A stretch of DNA of 64,000 nucleotides from NCBI GenBank assembly GCA_038226175.1, contig JBBRQP010000002.1, positions 8,549 to 72,548 of the forward strand, written 5' to 3'. Positions 16,964 to 25,736 of the stretch are shown here, in pieces (position 1 is the stretch's first letter; every line of letters begins with the position of its first letter). Both the position numbers and the translations under genes were made by a program. The notes under the pieces were generated by a model, which was not told the origin of the DNA, made no database searches, and was given only the letters and a program-made list of their open reading frames with translations. The stretch is from JBBRQP01 sp038226175. GTDB taxonomy: Bacteria > Cyanobacteriota > Cyanobacteriia > Gloeobacterales > Anthocerotibacteraceae.

Positions 16964-19063
16964 GTGCCTAAATCTTTGTTACTCCTAGGTTTGTCTCTAG
17001 TTGCTGTGGCGATGGTCTACATACAAGGACAGATTCGAGCTGACCTACGCCATGATGTGGCTTGGATGCGTTATGGTGCGCCGTCCTCCCTACGTCAACA
17101 GGCAAACCACTGGTTTCCACTCACCTATCCTTTACTATTGCATTGGAGTGAAGGTAATAATGTAACCCGTCAAAGTTATGCTCTGACCACAATTCTTGAG
17201 CAAGGTCAACCCTATGCCCATTGGTGGCTCACCGACCAACTCAAGCGTAATCCCTCAGCTAGTCGTCTGATCAATCTCTTGGGAGTAGAAGGTTGGCAAA
17301 AACAGTTTGGCTTAGATACGCCCCTAGCCCGTAAGGAAGCCATCCAACTCGCCCTCACCCAAATTAACGACCAAGATGGCTATCAACAATTTAATGTGCG
17401 TTTTCTGGCTGATCTCAACGCCGAGGCCTGGGAAGCAGTGCTTCAAGCACTTCCGCGTCACTCTGCCAAACAAGCTGAAGCTTTATTGACCGTATTTCCC
17501 TATGCAGGAGCAGGGATGCCAGAGTTACTTGCCCAACAAGTAACCCATCTACAAACAGCGCATACCACCTATCATGATTGGCCTGCCGAAATTACCAACC
17601 TTCCTAATGCTAAGGCGGCCTTTGAGCTCTATCACAATGTCACTGCTGGGGAACAAAAATATTTACTAGAGAGTATCACCAACCAAGAACAATATCCTGT
17701 TAATGGTCAACTCCTTGTCTTACGGATCTTAGGGGATGATCATGACCCTCTACAGATCTTAGCCGCAGCAGTATTACTCACCAAGCATGATAAGCGGGGT
17801 CGCGCGCTTTTAGCTACGGCTCTCAATGGCGACTTTATAGCGCTCAAACCGATTACTAATCGGCTAATTTTGTTGCAGCTAGCCGAAAATTTCCCCAATT
17901 CCCGCTTTACCCAAGCCTGCCGTGCCTATGGTGCGATTCGTGGGGGTTCCTATTTTGGCGGTTATCGCAATTTTGAAAATACTACGGCTAAAAAGTCTAC
18001 TGCTGCTCGGATGGAGGAATTAAAGTGGCGCACTTGGCTCACCCAATACCCCAACCATCCTGGCGCTGATGATGCTGGTTATTGGTTGGGGCGTACCCTA
18101 ATGTGGCAAGGTAAGCGCATCGCCGCCCTCAAGCAATTTGCAGACTTGGTGGCTATGCCCGTCCCTGATGGCGACATGAAATTTCGGCTACTCCACCAAC
18201 TGCTGTGGCTACTAGATGTAGGCACCAGTGAAGCCGAGCTTCAGGAATTTTATCAACAGTTTGCGCTACACCCGTTAGCTCCAGCAGCCCAATACGCCCA
18301 AGCTCTACGCCAAGCGCGCCAGCAAAATTATCCAGAAGCCTTGCGCCTGACGAGGGGACTCACCATAGATCCCGTATTGAACTTATTCCAGCGGCCTTAT
18401 GGTAATCAGACTATCAGCCGCCGCTATGGCGTACAGCAGGAGCTTTGGCAAAACCTAGCTAGAGACCCATCCCCACGATTGGCTGCTCTCGCCCGTTCCT
18501 CTGGCTATCAGCTAGGTTACTTAGTGCTATTTGATGATGGACGCGCCGGCGGTATCGGCACAGATGATGATTTGCTCCCCAGCCTCAAGGATAACTACCG
18601 TCAGGCTAATGCTTTAGCCGTTGCTCTATCCCTAACTTGGCCGCTTCTCCAAAAGCCGGAATTTGCTGAAAAAACCCGTTTCCAGCAGATCAATCTGCTC
18701 TATCGTCTTTACCAAAGTTATCCCGATGGGGAAATCAGCGCAATGCATCCCTTGCCGACCTTTGACCCGCAAATAGGCCATGATCCAACGCTTTATCAAC
18801 CCACCAAAGCTGAGCGGCAAAATCAGTTTGGTGGTTGGGAAGTTTGGTATATCCGCCAAGTAGCACACGCAGTCCAAGCCTTACGCCAAGCCTTTCCTAA
18901 CAGTGTCTATAACGACGATGCTCTGATGACCTTGTATGAAATGACGGCACGTTCAGCCTACCTTACTCAACTTTTACGCGACTACCCTCAGGGGGATAGA
19001 GTCGAAGAAGCCAAAGCAGCACTCTATATGGTAGAGCATCCCCAGCAAACCCTCTTAAATTAA
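16964..19063 (+). CDS. Large helical-repeat (TPR-like) membrane-anchored protein
   Basis: A 699-residue protein starting at a GTG, with an N-terminal hydrophobic stretch (about 3-22) serving as signal or anchor, then an all-helical solenoid. Irregular repeat units resemble those in the helical part of soluble lytic transglycosylases (GYWLGRTLMWQGKRIAAL, HPLAPAAQYAQALRQA), but no transglycosylase catalytic domain follows. Probably periplasmic scaffolding. It starts about 50 bp after the GH1 gene and may extend that operon. Function unknown. Confidence 0.72.
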   Translation: MPKSLLLLGLSLVAVAMVYIQGQIRADLRHDVAWMRYGAPSSLRQQANHWFPLTYPLLLHWSEGNNVTRQSYALTTILEQGQPYAHWWLTDQLKRNPSASRLINLLGVEGWQKQFGLDTPLARKEAIQLALTQINDQDGYQQFNVRFLADLNAEAWEAVLQALPRHSAKQAEALLTVFPYAGAGMPELLAQQVTHLQTAHTTYHDWPAEITNLPNAKAAFELYHNVTAGEQKYLLESITNQEQYPVNGQLLVLRILGDDHDPLQILAAAVLLTKHDKRGRALLATALNGDFIALKPITNRLILLQLAENFPNSRFTQACRAYGAIRGGSYFGGYRNFENTTAKKSTAARMEELKWRTWLTQYPNHPGADDAGYWLGRTLMWQGKRIAALKQFADLVAMPVPDGDMKFRLLHQLLWLLDVGTSEAELQEFYQQFALHPLAPAAQYAQALRQARQQNYPEALRLTRGLTIDPVLNLFQRPYGNQTISRRYGVQQELWQNLARDPSPRLAALARSSGYQLGYLVLFDDGRAGGIGTDDDLLPSLKDNYRQANALAVALSLTWPLLQKPEFAEKTRFQQINLLYRLYQSYPDGEISAMHPLPTFDPQIGHDPTLYQPTKAERQNQFGGWEVWYIRQVAHAVQALRQAFPNSVYNDDALMTLYEMTARSAYLTQLLRDYPQGDRVEEAKAALYMVEHPQQTLLN

Positions 19064-19065
19064 GA

Positions 19066-19683
19066 TCAGGCTGGAGCCGGACTTGCCAAAACGCCATGCA
19101 AGAAAATATCAGTCAATCCGCGAGCCATTTCATCACGACTCAAAATATTCAGTGGGCTAAGTGTTTCTTGGCTAAATCCGGCAATCGTAAACATGCCTAA
19201 AAATACTCGAGCTGCGACACGGGGATTAATTTTGCGGTAGACGCCCCGTTCGATAGCCGTACGAAAGAAATCTTCAGCGACATGGATCATTTTTTCGACA
19301 ACTTCTTGCTGAATTTGCATCTGCAATTCGGGGTGAAATTGTGCTTCATAAAAACAAACTTTAAGGGTTTCGAGGGTGGTATCTAGTTTGAGCATACGGT
19401 TAAACATCATCGGCTCAAGATTATCATAGGAAGATAGCTGGCTTAATTCAGTGAGTAATTCCGTTAAAATTTCAACCCAACCCGCAATGGCGAGTTCGAT
19501 CAACAAATCCCGCTTAGTAGGAAAATACCTGAAAATGGTGCCCTCAGCAATGCCTGCTTCTTTGGCAATCTGAGCAGTTGAGGTCGAGCCGTAACCCTTC
19601 GCTGCAAACAAATGGCGGGCAGTTTTGAGGATACGGTCTCGTGTCGAAAGAACCGTAGCCATAGCTTGACGGGGTGCAAACAT
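19066..19683 (-). CDS. TetR/AcrR family transcriptional regulator
   Basis: 205 residues. The N-terminal helix-turn-helix (about 13-60) is canonical: RDRILKTARHLFAAKGY, then TAQIAKEAGIAEGTIFRYFPTKRDLL. The rest is the ligand-binding helical domain. Start ATG at 19683 with GAAGG upstream; a second ATG seven codons in (MATVL) is possible. A perfect inverted repeat abuts the start codon and is a natural autoregulatory site. It ends two bases from the convergent helical-repeat gene. No efflux pump is adjacent, so the regulon is unclear. Confidence 0.92.
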   Translation of the reverse strand: MFAPRQAMATVLSTRDRILKTARHLFAAKGYGSTSTAQIAKEAGIAEGTIFRYFPTKRDLLIELAIAGWVEILTELLTELSQLSSYDNLEPMMFNRMLKLDTTLETLKVCFYEAQFHPELQMQIQQEVVEKMIHVAEDFFRTAIERGVYRKINPRVAARVFLGMFTIAGFSQETLSPLNILSRDEMARGLTDIFLHGVLASPAPA

Positions 19684-19714
19684 AAGGGAACCTTCAGTTA
19701 AATTGGTTCCCTTA
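19683..19714. promoter_or_regulatory. Perfect 10-bp inverted repeat at the TetR start codon (candidate operator)
   Basis: Arms TAAGGGAACC (19683-19692) and GGTTCCCTTA (19705-19714) are exact reverse complements separated by 12 bases. The left arm includes the first base of the regulator's start codon and the site covers its ribosome-binding region. It could be a TetR-family operator, or an RNA hairpin hiding the GAAGG ribosome site. The 12-base gap is wider than in most TetR operators. Confidence 0.55.
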
Positions 19715-19765
19715 ATTGTGTATCGCGCATCTCGAGATTATCTATAAAGAAACTTAAGAAAATCT

Positions 19766-19984
19766 TTAAATTCGAGGGGCGGTGTCAGTAGGAGAAATGT
19801 TGGCAAAATCTGAACTAGGGGCTTCACCCTGCTCGCCTTTAGCTTTAGCCCAGTCCCAGTTAGCCCATTTGGGGGTTGTCACAAAATCCCAACCTGCGGG
19901 CTTGTCCGAGTTGTACCAAGCAATTAGGCTCAAAAAAGTCATTGCTACAACTCCGAAACCCAAGACACTGTAGTACAAAACCAT
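19766..19984 (-). CDS. Small single-span membrane protein, unknown
   Basis: A 72-residue protein starting MVLYYSVLGFGVVAM, with one membrane helix (about 2-22) followed by a tryptophan-rich segment (two Trp in WANWDW, another in PAGWDF) and a polar acidic tail. The frame is open 14 codons further, but AAGAGG before the ATG at 19984 supports this start. Size and one-helix design resemble small thylakoid photosystem-associated subunits; that is a resemblance in kind only, and I recognise no named family. Confidence 0.6.
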   Translation of the reverse strand: MVLYYSVLGFGVVAMTFLSLIAWYNSDKPAGWDFVTTPKWANWDWAKAKGEQGEAPSSDFANISPTDTAPRI

Positions 19985-20147
19985 GAGCGGCCTCTTAAAA
20001 TGCTGAATACGCCCAATATAACACAAATTCTTGCATTGTTAAGTTATGTTACTTTCTGGCAGAGGTTTTGTGAGGTCGATCATGATTCTGGTTATCAAAA
20101 AGGTAATTGACAGGGAGACAAAAAGAGCGTTAGGCTTATCTATACAT

Positions 20148-20222
<75 letters not shown>

Positions 20223-20236
20223 TTTTATTTAGCTGA

Positions 20237-21115
20237 GTGAGCGCCTCTGTGTCCGTCAGCAGCCAATGCATCAAAGTCGGCACTCTCGAGTGGTTTTACC
20301 GACAAACCCAGCCTTCGGTTACCATTGCCCATGAACCGGTGATTCTTCTTCATGGTTTACCTTCTCAGAGCTACAGCTGGCGCGGAGTACTGCCGGAGCT
20401 AGACCAGCAAGGTATTGTAGCTATTGCCCCAGATTGGCCTGGTTATGGTCTTTCGAGTAAGCCGGATAAAAAAGAATTTTTGTATACGCCCGAGGCTTTT
20501 CTTGGCAGCCTGTCTGAATTTTTAGATATTTTAGAACTGACCAAATTTACCTTAGTAATTCAGGGTTTCTTGGGCTCTGTAGGCTTACAGTATGCCCTGC
20601 GTCACCCCGAACGCATTGAAAAACTAATTTTACTTAACACCCCTCTTGCCACAACGGCGCGTCTACCTTGGGCTTTACAACAAATGGGTTTACCGCTGAT
20701 CGGTGAGATGTTAACCCAAGACCCTTTGGTCATTGACCGCACCCTCGAGGCTCCTAATGTGCATCCCATTCCTGATGCAGCCCTCGAAGTTTACCGCAAA
20801 GGCTTATTGACCAGTTCGGCAGCAGGTAAGGCGATTTTTGCGACGGTGCGTAGTCTGAGTTTGCCCTTGGTGACCAATGAAATCATGCAGGGTCTAAAAA
20901 CTTGGGAAAAACCACTTCTATTATTGTGGGGTGTCAAAGACCCTTGGCTACCTTTGAGTCTCGCCGAGTCTTTGGTCAAGCAACTCCCTCACGCTGATCT
21001 GATCAAGCTGGCTGAGGCGGGACACTATCCTCAAGAAGACCAACCCCAACAAACAGCGGGTTATCTAACCCAATTTTTACGGATGACGAGCAAATCCGGC
21101 GGCTCGAAGGGTTAA
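20237..21115 (+). CDS. Alpha/beta-hydrolase fold protein lacking the nucleophile
   Basis: 292 residues from a GTG start, 14 bases after the tRNA. The fold is clear: LLHGLPSQSYSWRG oxyanion region, APDWPGYGLSSKP, a late acid in WGVKDPWLPL and His in AEAGHYPQEDQP. At the nucleophile elbow, however, the sequence is VIQGFLGS: aligned with haloalkane-dehalogenase-like VVQDWGG, the nucleophile is Gly110. Related proteins in cyanobacteria and plastids may share this. It is therefore either a non-hydrolytic member or uses different chemistry. The next gene is secA, 38 bp on. Confidence 0.87.
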   Translation: MSASVSVSSQCIKVGTLEWFYRQTQPSVTIAHEPVILLHGLPSQSYSWRGVLPELDQQGIVAIAPDWPGYGLSSKPDKKEFLYTPEAFLGSLSEFLDILELTKFTLVIQGFLGSVGLQYALRHPERIEKLILLNTPLATTARLPWALQQMGLPLIGEMLTQDPLVIDRTLEAPNVHPIPDAALEVYRKGLLTSSAAGKAIFATVRSLSLPLVTNEIMQGLKTWEKPLLLLWGVKDPWLPLSLAESLVKQLPHADLIKLAEAGHYPQEDQPQQTAGYLTQFLRMTSKSGGSKG

Positions 21116-21153
21116 TGCTAAGATTGCAATAGCAGCCTCTCATTACTGGAATC

Positions 21154-24006
21154 ATGTTCAATTTTCTGGGCAAAATTTTCGGCGACCCGCAAGAACGTAA
21201 AGTTAAGACCTATCAGCCCAAACTTGCGGAAATTAATGCCCTAGAAGAAGATATGGAACAGCTTAGCGATGAAGAATTGCGGGAGTTGACGCCAAAATTT
21301 CGGGAGCGTCTTGAAGCAGGAGCCACTCTAGATAGTCTGTTGCCCGAGGCGTTTGCGGCCGTGCGTGAGGCTTCTCGTCGCGTTTTGGGATTGCGTCATT
21401 ATGATGTGCAGCTGCTAGGTGGGATGGTCTTGCATAATGGACAAATTGCTGAGATGAAAACCGGGGAAGGTAAAACTCTCGTCTCAACCTTACCAGCTTA
21501 TCTCAATGCCCTTTCTGGTAAAGGTGTGCATATTGTTACAGTCAATGACTATCTAGCCCGTCGTGACTCCGAGTGGATGGGTCAAGTACACCGATTTTTG
21601 GGCCTCAGTGTGGGTTTGATCCAAAACACTATGGAACCCTACGAACGCCGCCAAAACTATACCTGTGATGTCACCTATGCCACCAATAGTGAACTAGGAT
21701 TTGATTATCTGCGCGATAATATGGCGCAGACGATGCAGGAACTTGTGCAACGTCCCTTTAACTATGCAGTTATTGACGAAGTTGACTCAATTTTGATTGA
21801 TGAAGCCCGTACGCCGCTGATTATTTCAGGACAGGTCGCCAAGCCAGCAGAAAAATATTATCGGGCAACAGAAGTTTCGCTGCAATTAGAAAAAAATAAA
21901 CATTACGAAGTTGCCGAAAAAGAGCGTAACGTACTGCTTAACGACGAAGGTTATGAAGTCGCAGAGCAGCTTTTGAGTGTTCGTGATCTATTTGATCCAG
22001 CCGATCCTTGGGCGCACTTTGTTTTTAATGCTCTCAAGGCTAAAGAATTATTTCAACGGGATGTTCATTACATTGTTCGCGATAGCGAAGTTGTCATTGT
22101 AGATGAATTTACAGGCCGGATCATGCCTGGTCGTCGTTGGTCAGATGGTCTACACCAAGCAATTGAATCCAAAGAACAAGTCACCATCGAAAATGAAACC
22201 CAAACCCTCGCCACCATTACCTACCAAAACTTTTTTCTTTTGTATCCCAAGCTCTCAGGTATGACGGGGACGGCTTTGACCGAAGAGGCAGAATTTGGCA
22301 AAATTTATACTCTTGAAGTGACTCCAATTCCGACCAATCGCAAGGTCTCACGCGGTGACTTACCTGATCAAGTCTACAAGTCAGAAAAAGCAAAATGGAT
22401 AGCGGTCGCCAAAGAAATTGAAGAGATGTACGCTAAAGGCCGTCCGATTTTGGTCGGGACAACCTCTATCGAAAAATCAGAAGTCCTCGCTGGTATCCTC
22501 AAAGAGCAACAGATTCCCTTTAACCTGCTCAATGCCAAACCCGAAAACGTCGAGCGGGAGTCAGAAATTGTAGCGCAGGCTGGTCGCAGATCAACCGTGA
22601 CAATCGCCACCAATATGGCAGGACGGGGTACAGATATTTTGTTAGGGGGTAATGCTGAATATATGGCACGGCTAGCCCTTAGAGCTGAATTGCTGCCTTC
22701 TTTACTCGAACTCGAAGAGCAACCTGATTTACTTGCGGCTTTGCAATTACAAGGTGCTGGTAAACGTCGCGCACCCGCCCAAGGTTTCAGTAACGTTACT
22801 GCCACCAAAAAAAATCTACCCGCGACCAATAGTCTTTTTCCCTGTGAGCTCTCGGATCAAATCAAAGAAACAGTCAAAGCAGCCGTCGATCTAGCGGTTG
22901 AAACCTATGGCTCAAATTCACTGCCGGTCTTACAAATCGAAGATATGCTGGCTGTGGCGTCCGAAAAAGCCCCGAGTGATGACTTAGTGATCCAAAAGCT
23001 ACGCACTGCGTTTCAGGCAATTTACAGCGAGTTTCGCAGTTATACCGAAGATGGTCATGATGAGGTGATTCGCAATGGTGGCTTACATGTGATTGGCACC
23101 GAACGCCACGAATCACGACGTATTGATAATCAGTTACGTGGTCGTGCTGGTCGCCAAGGTGATCCTGGTTCTACGCGATTCTTCCTCTCTTTAGATGATA
23201 ATTTATTGCGTATTTTTGGTGGCGAGCGCGTGGCTGGTTTGATGAATGCCTTTCGGGTCGAAGAAGATATGCCCATCGAATCAGGGATGCTCACCAAGGC
23301 TCTCGAAAATGCCCAACGTAAAGTTGAAGTATTTTATTATGATCAACGTAAGCAAGTTTTTGAGTATGATGAGGTTTTGAATATTCAACGCAAAGCAATT
23401 TATGCCCAGCGTCGTAAAGTTCTCGAAGGAGATGATATTAGTGACATGATCACGGATTATGTCAGTGAGACGATTGACGAGATTGTTCTTGCACAGATCA
23501 ACCCTGAATTACCCCCCGAAGAGTGGGATATGACCGCTATGATCAGCATCTTGCAACAATTGATTCCTTTACTCGCTGGCTTAACTGCTGATCAGCTTCA
23601 AGATTTCTCCTTGACCGAATTACAAGAAGAACTGAAAACTCAGGCGCGTCTTGCCTATGAGAGTAAATCTGAGTTTATTAATGGTATGCAAGATGGCTTA
23701 ATGGGACAAGCCGAACGTTATTTTATCCTGCAAAATATCGATAATCTGTGGCGTGAACATCTACAACAAATGGAAGCCTTACGTGAAGCTATTGGTCTAC
23801 GCGGTTATGGTCAAAAAGACCCCTTAGTCGAGTACAAAAATGAAGGCTACCAGATGTTTCTGGAGATGCTCAACCAAATTCGGCGCAATGTTGTGGGTGC
23901 GATTTATAACTTCCAACCTACTTATACCCAACCGATGGATCTAGGCACGGACATCGTGGAAGCTGAGTTTTTTGATGATAATGGCGAGGGTGGTTTCTTT
24001 GCCTGA
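21154..24006 (+). CDS. secA: Preprotein translocase ATPase SecA
   Basis: The motor of Sec-dependent export. 950 residues, slightly longer than typical. Seen in order: MFNFLGKIFGDP start, Walker A (MKTGEGKTLV, about 107-114), Walker B region (VIDEVDSILIDEARTPL), preprotein-binding domain, GTTSIEKSE and ATNMAGRGTDI of the second nucleotide-binding fold, GLHVIGTERHESRRIDNQL, and the helical wing/scaffold (NIDNLWREHLQQM). There is an insertion of about 110 residues after the NMAGRGTDILLGG motif, usual in cyanobacterial SecA. No zinc-binding tail. Confidence 0.98.
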   Translation: MFNFLGKIFGDPQERKVKTYQPKLAEINALEEDMEQLSDEELRELTPKFRERLEAGATLDSLLPEAFAAVREASRRVLGLRHYDVQLLGGMVLHNGQIAEMKTGEGKTLVSTLPAYLNALSGKGVHIVTVNDYLARRDSEWMGQVHRFLGLSVGLIQNTMEPYERRQNYTCDVTYATNSELGFDYLRDNMAQTMQELVQRPFNYAVIDEVDSILIDEARTPLIISGQVAKPAEKYYRATEVSLQLEKNKHYEVAEKERNVLLNDEGYEVAEQLLSVRDLFDPADPWAHFVFNALKAKELFQRDVHYIVRDSEVVIVDEFTGRIMPGRRWSDGLHQAIESKEQVTIENETQTLATITYQNFFLLYPKLSGMTGTALTEEAEFGKIYTLEVTPIPTNRKVSRGDLPDQVYKSEKAKWIAVAKEIEEMYAKGRPILVGTTSIEKSEVLAGILKEQQIPFNLLNAKPENVERESEIVAQAGRRSTVTIATNMAGRGTDILLGGNAEYMARLALRAELLPSLLELEEQPDLLAALQLQGAGKRRAPAQGFSNVTATKKNLPATNSLFPCELSDQIKETVKAAVDLAVETYGSNSLPVLQIEDMLAVASEKAPSDDLVIQKLRTAFQAIYSEFRSYTEDGHDEVIRNGGLHVIGTERHESRRIDNQLRGRAGRQGDPGSTRFFLSLDDNLLRIFGGERVAGLMNAFRVEEDMPIESGMLTKALENAQRKVEVFYYDQRKQVFEYDEVLNIQRKAIYAQRRKVLEGDDISDMITDYVSETIDEIVLAQINPELPPEEWDMTAMISILQQLIPLLAGLTADQLQDFSLTELQEELKTQARLAYESKSEFINGMQDGLMGQAERYFILQNIDNLWREHLQQMEALREAIGLRGYGQKDPLVEYKNEGYQMFLEMLNQIRRNVVGAIYNFQPTYTQPMDLGTDIVEAEFFDDNGEGGFFA

Positions 24007-24111
24007 GACCAACTATAAACTTTTGTGTGTTTGATTGAGATAAATTTCTAATAAGGAAATTGCTCAAAAAATAAGCTATCCTTTAGTCAATAAGGCGAGG
24101 TTATTGCGAAC

Positions 24112-24576
24112 ATGATGGAAACGCTCTACTCACCCCAAAATCTGAAAGCTGAGCTTAATGCTAAGGGTTGGCGATTGACCCCCCAGCGTGAAATCATTCT
24201 CAAGATTTTTCAAGACTTACCTCAGGGCAATCATCTGAGTGCTGAGGATTTGCATGCCCAACTCCTTGATCTGGACCAAGATATCAGTCTCTCGACAGTC
24301 TACCGCACCCTAAAACTCTTGGCGCGCATGGGCATCTTGCGACAGTTAGAGTTAGCCGAAGGCCACAAACATTACGAAATCAACCAGCCCTATCCTCATC
24401 ATCACCATCATTTAGTTTGTGTAAAATGCAACAAAACTACTGAATTCAAAAGTACTTCGATCCTTAACGTTGGCTCCAAGCAAGCCCAAGAATATGGCTA
24501 CAAACTTTTGGATTGTCAATTGACCATTCATGCAATTTGCCCAGAATGCCAACGCTCGTTGCTTCCTGGTCGGTGA
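24112..24576 (+). CDS. fur: Ferric uptake regulator, FurA type
   Basis: 154 residues. The winged-helix domain (GWRLTPQREIILKIF; STVYRTLKLLARMGILRQLEL) is followed by the metal-binding region GHKHYEINQPYPHHHHHLVC and two CxxC pairs (CVKC, CPEC). The His-rich block is as in cyanobacterial FurA, the Fe(II)-dependent repressor of iron uptake; Zur or PerR function cannot be excluded. Two ATGs in a row open the gene. Its 3' end overlaps the aminotransferase by 31 bp. Confidence 0.92.
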   Translation: MMETLYSPQNLKAELNAKGWRLTPQREIILKIFQDLPQGNHLSAEDLHAQLLDLDQDISLSTVYRTLKLLARMGILRQLELAEGHKHYEINQPYPHHHHHLVCVKCNKTTEFKSTSILNVGSKQAQEYGYKLLDCQLTIHAICPECQRSLLPGR

Positions 24577-25736
24577 ATCTCGCTCCTTTTGAATTAGAAG
24601 TTTGGCTTGAGCAGCGGCAATCTGCCTGTCATTGGGATTTTAGCAGTACGGGTATGGGTACAGTCAGTTGGGCGCAGTTGCTGACTTGGGCTGAAGTACC
24701 GCCAGATTTAGCAATGATTAAACTAGGCTATGGCGAATTAAGTGGTTCGTGTGGGCTGCGCACTGCTATTGGACAGCGCTATCTCAACTGTGATCCTGAG
24801 TTTATTTTGGTAACCCAAGGGGCTATTGAAGCTAATCTTTTGGTGATGAGTGCACTTTTGGAACCCTTAGATAAAGTAATTATTATCACACCAAGCTATC
24901 AACAATTTGAGGCTTGGCCTAACTTTTTGAGTGCTGAAGTTATACCTTGGTCATTATCCAAAAAAAACTTGTTTGATGACCAAACTCTAGCGCCTGATTT
25001 AGCTTTTCTCAATCAATTTCGACAGCAACTGCCCAAATTAATTATCCTCAATCACCCGCACAATCCAACGGGAAAATGTTTTGATCCACAATGGTTACAA
25101 GCAGTTTTAGATTGGGCGGAGCAGCATGGGGTTTGGGTGTTGGGGGATGAAGTTTATCGTGATTTACAACCGCTGTACCTCCCACCTTCCTTGGCTGATC
25201 AGCGTGGGGAGCGCGTCGTAGTAACCAATAGTTTGGCTAAATCTGTGGGCTTGCCGGGCTTACGGATTGGCTGGATTCATGGTAATCCTGACTTATTACA
25301 ACAGTGTCGGCGGATTAAAGACTATTTCACGATTAGTCCGGCTCAGCCTGCGGCAACTTTGGCGCAATGGCTCCTCGAACATTGGGAAACTCTATGGCCT
25401 CAGCAACATGCTAAGTATTTGATGGCTCGAAATTCTTGTTTGGAGTTATTACAACCAGTCTTTCCCGAATTGCGTCTCGCTCATCTCCAAGGCGGCGCGA
25501 TGGCATGGGTGCCCTGTCCCGAAGCGGATCAATTTGCCGCACTGCTGCTGACTAACTATGGGGCGTTAGTGGTTCCGGGTAGCTGTTTCGGTCAGGATGC
25601 AGGCTTGCGCATCGGCTTTGGTAATCTCCATCATGGGGCGTGGCAACAGATTTTAGGTGAAATCATAAAAGCTTACTCGCCCAATAATAAGGTCAAAAAC
25701 TCCTCATCACGAAACTTACCGCCTTTATCTCCTTGA
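24546..25736 (+). CDS. PLP-dependent aminotransferase (class I/II)
   Basis: 396 residues from the ATG at 24546 inside the end of fur (the frame opens at 24513). Fold-type I features: TQGAIEANLLVM, TPSYQQF, NHPHNPTGKCF, GDEVYRDL and the Schiff-base Lys in TNSLAKSVGLPGLRIGW. MIKLGYGELSG replaces the usual N-terminal motif. Substrate unknown; an aspartate- or histidinol-phosphate-aminotransferase-like enzyme is possible. Unusually, the last 21 codons overlap the tail of the convergent serine hydrolase gene. Confidence 0.88.
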   Translation: MPTLVASWSVNLAPFELEVWLEQRQSACHWDFSSTGMGTVSWAQLLTWAEVPPDLAMIKLGYGELSGSCGLRTAIGQRYLNCDPEFILVTQGAIEANLLVMSALLEPLDKVIIITPSYQQFEAWPNFLSAEVIPWSLSKKNLFDDQTLAPDLAFLNQFRQQLPKLIILNHPHNPTGKCFDPQWLQAVLDWAEQHGVWVLGDEVYRDLQPLYLPPSLADQRGERVVVTNSLAKSVGLPGLRIGWIHGNPDLLQQCRRIKDYFTISPAQPAATLAQWLLEHWETLWPQQHAKYLMARNSCLELLQPVFPELRLAHLQGGAMAWVPCPEADQFAALLLTNYGALVVPGSCFGQDAGLRIGFGNLHHGAWQQILGEIIKAYSPNNKVKNSSSRNLPPLSP

